Assembly: GCA_035582835.1 (NCBI GenBank) | Contig: JAYKAV010003126.1 | Coordinates: 191,706-255,705, forward strand | Length of the DNA: 64,000 bases | From: Phoebastria nigripes | Taxonomy: Eukaryota; Chordata; Aves; Procellariiformes; Diomedeidae | Direction of reading: 5' to 3' | Shown: piece after piece, positions 60,299-64,000 of the stretch | Position numbering within the stretch: position 1 is the stretch's first letter | Layout of the letters: the number at the start of each line of letters is the position of its first letter | The notes under the pieces: model-generated | The model's input: only the letters and a program-made list of their open reading frames with translations | What the model was told of the DNA's origin: nothing | Database searches by the model: none | Made by a program: the position numbers and the translations under genes

Positions 60299-61286
60299 TA
60301 TTCAGATTCTCAGTGTTTTAAAAGTATTTATGAACTTAAAAGTACATTTAATTTCTAACTAATGTTAGAAAGCTGCTCTTTGGGGTAGAACAATATCTTA
60401 GAACAAAGCAGGACTGGGCATTCATATCAGGTACTTCAAATTACTTTCTACACCCACTGTTATATCCTTCAAACTGCTTTGGATGGGTTTCACCATTAGT
60501 AACTCAGTCTCACACACAGATTGAAAGATCAACCTACCCCTACCATGGTCTGTACATATGGGAACTCAGGCTCTGATCTTTGGTCCTCTGAACCACACTT
60601 AAGATAAATGGCTAGAATAGCCCCAAGTAGGCAAGGAGGGTTCCCCAACAACCACAGCTCAGGCCATTTGACTGTGGGCACTTCCAAAAGCACCCACATT
60701 AGGAACTTCATCACCTAGAGTCAAGAGAAAGAAGNACTTCTGTCAAAAACATGGGTCATCTTCTGGAGCAGCTTATGTCCTTGAAAATTCACAATCCTAG
60801 TAGACTACCAAGACCTATAGTTACTCTGACACCTTCTAGGAAGAGGAAAGACACTTTTTATGTATGGTGCACAGACAACATCTGAGCTGAAAGCAGAGGT
60901 AGCAAAGAAAAAATTGTCTGGTTCATCTTATGCAAAACAATGCAGCACCAAACTGAAATACTATCTTAGGTCTTCCCAACAATACAAAAAATTAGTGCAG
61001 TGTTGCAATAGCTATAGGAAGTCCTATTTTTCAGCTGAATTCTGATTTAGCTATATTTCTTCCAGTTTACTAGATAGACCAGCTTCTGATAGATCAGGGA
61101 GACATGTACTCCACTCCAATGTGCGATGTCGACATACTCTAAGGAGCTAAAAAGCTGTAAGAAACCAAGAATTAAAAATCACTGGTCCATGACAGAAGGT
61201 AAATGCAATACTGAATGAAAAAGAAATGTCTAATGAATATTGTATCTACAAGGGATGGAGATTCATCATGTCCCCCCAGAGAAGAC
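60299..61286. other. unique noncoding stretch
   Basis: No gene was recognised. The lower limit of the neighbouring ERV remnant is not sharply visible and may lie somewhere in 61170-61290. Confidence 0.45.
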
Positions 61287-61540
61287 ACCTGTTCAAATAT
61301 CCTTGTCGGGATGGCCTCATACGCAGCCACAGATGCTTCAAGGTCTACCTTCTCCAGTGTGGACTTATCCTTGGGCCACAATCCCTTCAGAGGTATACCT
61401 GCCACGGCACAGACATAAGCACAGCCACAGATGTTTTGAGATGTACCTGCTCTGGTGTGGACTTATTCACAGCCACAGACCCTTCGGGGTGTCCTGCTCC
61501 CACGTGGACTCATCCACAGGTCACAGTCCCTTCCACTCGA
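61287..61540. repeat. tandem array, unit about 48 bp, in ERV leader
   Basis: Units start at about 61287, 61347, 61397, 61445 and 61492 (spacings 60, 50, 48, 47). The typical reading is ACCTGCTC, then GTGTGGACTTATTCAC, then AGCCACAGA, then CCTTC. The unit layout and several words (CTGCTC, GTGG, CACAG) parallel the array at 59562-60015, in the same orientation. Confidence 0.8.
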
Positions 61541-61893
61541 GTTCACACTGGAGTTCCAGCCTGTCCAGTACAGCAGCACAGAAACAGCAGCCATGCCCTG
61601 GCCATCTGCCAGCCCAGGTGCATCGCCATTGCTGTTATCAAAATGTTCCCTGGCACAGCACAGTGAGATGATCAGCAGTACAGCAGTACAGCAAGCAGCA
61701 AAAGCAAAAAGCAGCCACTAACGAGCACTAGACTCTAATATACAGTAAGGCAAGCAAGCCCCATGGCAAGCACAGGAGCCTGCCAATTAATAGCAAAACA
61801 GCAATAACAGATATAAATTCGATCTAGCACATTCCAATCAAACCTGTCGTTATCTTGAACCCTTTGAGCCCCACGTTGGGCACCAAAAAGGCC
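61541..61893 (-). mobile_element. ERV internal leader next to the 5' LTR
   Basis: Sequence directly downstream (minus-strand sense) of the LTR at 61894-62486. It carries a primer binding site at 61868-61885, then an AGCA-rich and GCAA-rich stretch (61660-61800), then the tandem array at 61287-61540. No gag motif or long viral open frame is present; the provirus is truncated here. Confidence 0.7.
61868..61885 (-). promoter_or_regulatory. retroviral primer binding site, tRNA-Lys type
   Basis: On the minus strand, TGGTGCCCAACGTGGGGC. The tRNA-Lys(1,2) site, as used by several betaretroviruses, is TGGCGCCCAACGTGGGGC, so there is one mismatch. It lies 8 bp from the LTR edge, a little further than the usual 0-3 bp. 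Its position confirms that the LTR at 61894-62486 is a 5' LTR on the minus strand. Confidence 0.8.
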
Positions 61894-62486
61894 TGTCGTG
61901 GTTTAAGCCCAGCCGGCAACTCAGCACCACCCAGCCGCTCACTCACTCCCCCTAGGTGGGATGGGGGAGAGAATCAGAAGGGTAAAAGTGAGAAAACTCG
62001 TGGGTTGAGATAAAGACACTTTAATAGGTAAAGCAAAAGCCACTCATGCAAGCAAAGCGAAACAAGGAATTCATTCACTACTTCCCATCGCAGGCAGGTG
62101 TTCAGCCACCTCCAGGAAAGCAGGGCTCCATCACACGTAACGGTGACTTGGGAAGACAAACGCCATCACTCTGAGCGTCCCCCCTTCCTTCTTCTTNCCC
62201 CAGCTTTANNTGCTGAGCATGACGTCATACGGTATGGAATATCCCTTTGGTCAGTTCGGGTCAGCTGTCCCGTNTGTGTCGCCTCCCAACTTCTTGTGCA
62301 CCCCCAGCCTCCTCGCTGGTGGGGTGGGGTGAGGAGCAGAAAAGGCCTTGACTCTGTGTAAGCCCTGCTCAGCAGTAACCAAAACATCCCTGTGTTATCA
62401 ACACTGTTTCCAGCACAAATCCAAAACATAGCCCCATACTAGCTACTATGAAGAAAATTAACTCTATCCCAGCCCAAACTGGCACG
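61894..62486 (-). mobile_element. 5' LTR of a truncated endogenous retrovirus
   Basis: This 593-bp LTR starts TGTCGTGGTTTAAGCC and ends near GGCACG on the plus strand (the last base is mutated from A). It is a sister of the solo LTR at 36837-37431, with the same CRE (62220-62227), the TATA region masked by two N (62202-62212), an ATTAAA signal (62020-62025) and the 'tatctcaacccacgag' phrase in the minus sense. A primer binding site follows at its 3' side. No second LTR of this family lies within a plausible provirus length, so the 3' part has been lost. Confidence 0.88.
62220..62227. promoter_or_regulatory. CRE palindrome in LTR promoter
   Basis: TGACGTCA, the full CREB/ATF site, at the same place as in the LTR at 36837-37431, about 8 bp upstream of the N-masked TATA box. 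Confidence 0.65.
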
Positions 62487-64000
62487 CTCATTCATACAAC
62501 AAAATCCTTCACAGATGATAGTAGAGTGTGATTCCCATAGGATCTTCAATCAAAATGCCGCATGCTTTCCTAGAAGGTACAATTGGTGCCAGGGGCTGAG
62601 ACTCTCTTCACTTATGTGAAAAGCCCTATCACTGACAAAATCTAAGTTAGAAATGAGATCATGTCAGATGGGACATGACAACCACATTTAATAGACTATG
62701 TGAGAAAAACTGTAAAATCTCAATGGCTGATCTTGCCCTATATTCATCATAGGCAAATTCCCAGCAGTTTCTTCTTTGAGATCGCCTTTTTCAAGTTAAC
62801 ACTTTCATGAGCATTACTTCAAACACAAGATTTCTTGTGAAATTCTTTGCAGTCATTAGACAGAAGATGCAAACAAAAATATGCTTGTGATTTATTATTA
62901 CATACATTCAGACTTTGTAGTGAAGCTAGAGTCTAGTCAGTTGTTTTAAAGTAATTGAATACTACTATCAGAGAGGGAGAAAGTTGTTCACTGACTGTGG
63001 TGGTTGAAAAGAGCTGATATAAAGACAGAATTAACCTAGAAACTATCATCTAAGTATTCCCAGTTCTGTAGTAGTGGCCATCTGGCAAGACCTGAAACAT
63101 TCCCTGCCATACCTTGTGAAGAAGAAGAAGGCAGTCTTGTGTGAAATGCTCATGTGAGATGATGAAAAGGAAATGACCTTCTGAAAAACATTCTGATGCG
63201 AGATTTGCACTGACAGATGTGCATGAACCTTTGACTACAGTAATTATGATTTTACATTGATAAAGCATTTCTCATCTTGGGTCCCACAGTGCCCTATGTA
63301 GGATCACACTCTTGAGGTGTTGACACTTTCTGATAGTAGGATACCAGCTGGCTAAATCAAGGCATGTTAAGTGTAGCATTGAGGAAAGGAGAAAATACTG
63401 TGATGAGAAAGAAAGCTTGCAAATGTGACCCAAATGCAATTGCAGGGCTAGAAACAAAATGTCTAGTTTTAATAGATTATTTATAAGCCAAGTTTTCTGT
63501 ATCTTTGAGGCTGGCTCCTGACTTTTAAACACCAATTATTGTCAATACTAAAAGTGCGAGCTTTGATTTCAAGTGCTTAGATCCTTCTTTTTTTACAAAC
63601 ACTCTTTTTATAGATGGTCCCATACCCCAGGGTTAGTTCAGAGCATTCAGTTCTTTAGCCTGGGAAGAATGGCCACAGATCCTACCTAACTTTTTATTTG
63701 TAACTGAGAAGTTCAGAAAAAAAAATCTCACCTGTACACTCCTATTCAGAAAAAGGAGAGAAATGGGCATCTTCTGGTGACAGCTCAGATTTTGGAAGGG
63801 TCTGTGTTCCCCACCTCATCTCCTGCTTCAGGCACAACAGGCCAATGTGATGAGACCAGGCCATACCAGGTACCTTTTCCTTTAATCAGTGGCAGTGAAG
63901 GATGTAGGAGCAACGTTCAAAGACCGACTATCTTTTGTTTACCCACTGATTGTGTTTTATCTGTCCATCAAGAGGTACTTGAATGGTGTGGGCTAATCCA
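62487..64000. other. unique noncoding stretch
   Basis: No gene, RNA or transposon was recognised to the end of the window. Confidence 0.5.

Noticed and set aside
61287..61540. CRISPR-like array
   Set aside because: The units are contiguous degenerate tandem repeats without unique spacers, inside an ERV leader in a vertebrate genome.
36837..62486. One giant provirus bounded by the two sister LTRs
   Set aside because: They are about 24.5 kb apart, the lower LTR has its own CCATG duplication, and no gag, pol or env lies between; two separate insertions explain the data.

Overview
The window reads as nuclear DNA of a bird. The main evidence is a set of CR1 LINE retrotransposons whose ends carry the (ATTCTRTG)n-type 8-bp repeat, together with several LTRs of endogenous retroviruses (ERVs) of types familiar from bird genomes. 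The background is AT-rich, every open frame is short, and there are dozens of isolated N calls plus one 980-bp gap, so this is a draft assembly. I could not identify the species or order. No host protein-coding exon, rRNA, tRNA or CRISPR array could be supported. The window is best described as a gene desert or the inside of a very large intron.

Layout. 1-1541 is unique sequence. 1542-3650 is an old CR1 on the minus strand, split by a younger minus-strand CR1 at 2728-3299 that is flanked by an 8-bp target-site duplication. 3651-29424 is mostly unique DNA with microsatellites, a few very old MIR/L2-type SINE remnants (5138-5300, 7895-8145, 13405-13475), an AT-rich hairpin zone (15230-15590), the assembly gap (17052-18031) next to a CTTCC pentanucleotide repeat, and a perfect match to the p53-family response element at 20450-20469. 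29425-30811 is a plus-strand CR1 of the same deleted subfamily as the one at 1542-3650. 30812-36192 is unique with further MIR-like remnants, then a short CR1 tail (36193-36360) and a solo LTR (36837-37431). 37437-49590 is unique apart from an apparent reverse-transcriptase remnant near 43953-44156 and simple repeats. 49591 to about 50340 is a third LTR-like block. 50341-59164 is mostly unique. 59165-60293 is a 1.13-kb solo LTR full of tandem repeats. 61287-62486 is the 5' part of another ERV: a tandem-repeat leader, a tRNA-Lys-type primer binding site and an LTR that is a sister copy of the LTR at 36837. 62487-64000 is unique.

No set of genes works together here, and I found no new enzymatic or defence system. 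The points most worth a second look are (1) the perfect 20-bp p53/p63-type element; (2) two CR1 copies that share one internal deletion removing the catalytic FADD region of reverse transcriptase, which implies a non-autonomous CR1 lineage; (3) a tandem module of about 48 bp that occurs in two otherwise different ERVs; (4) a CREB-type palindrome beside the TATA box in both copies of one LTR family; and (5) the consistent minus orientation of all LTRs, which would fit a plus-strand host gene if the window is intronic.
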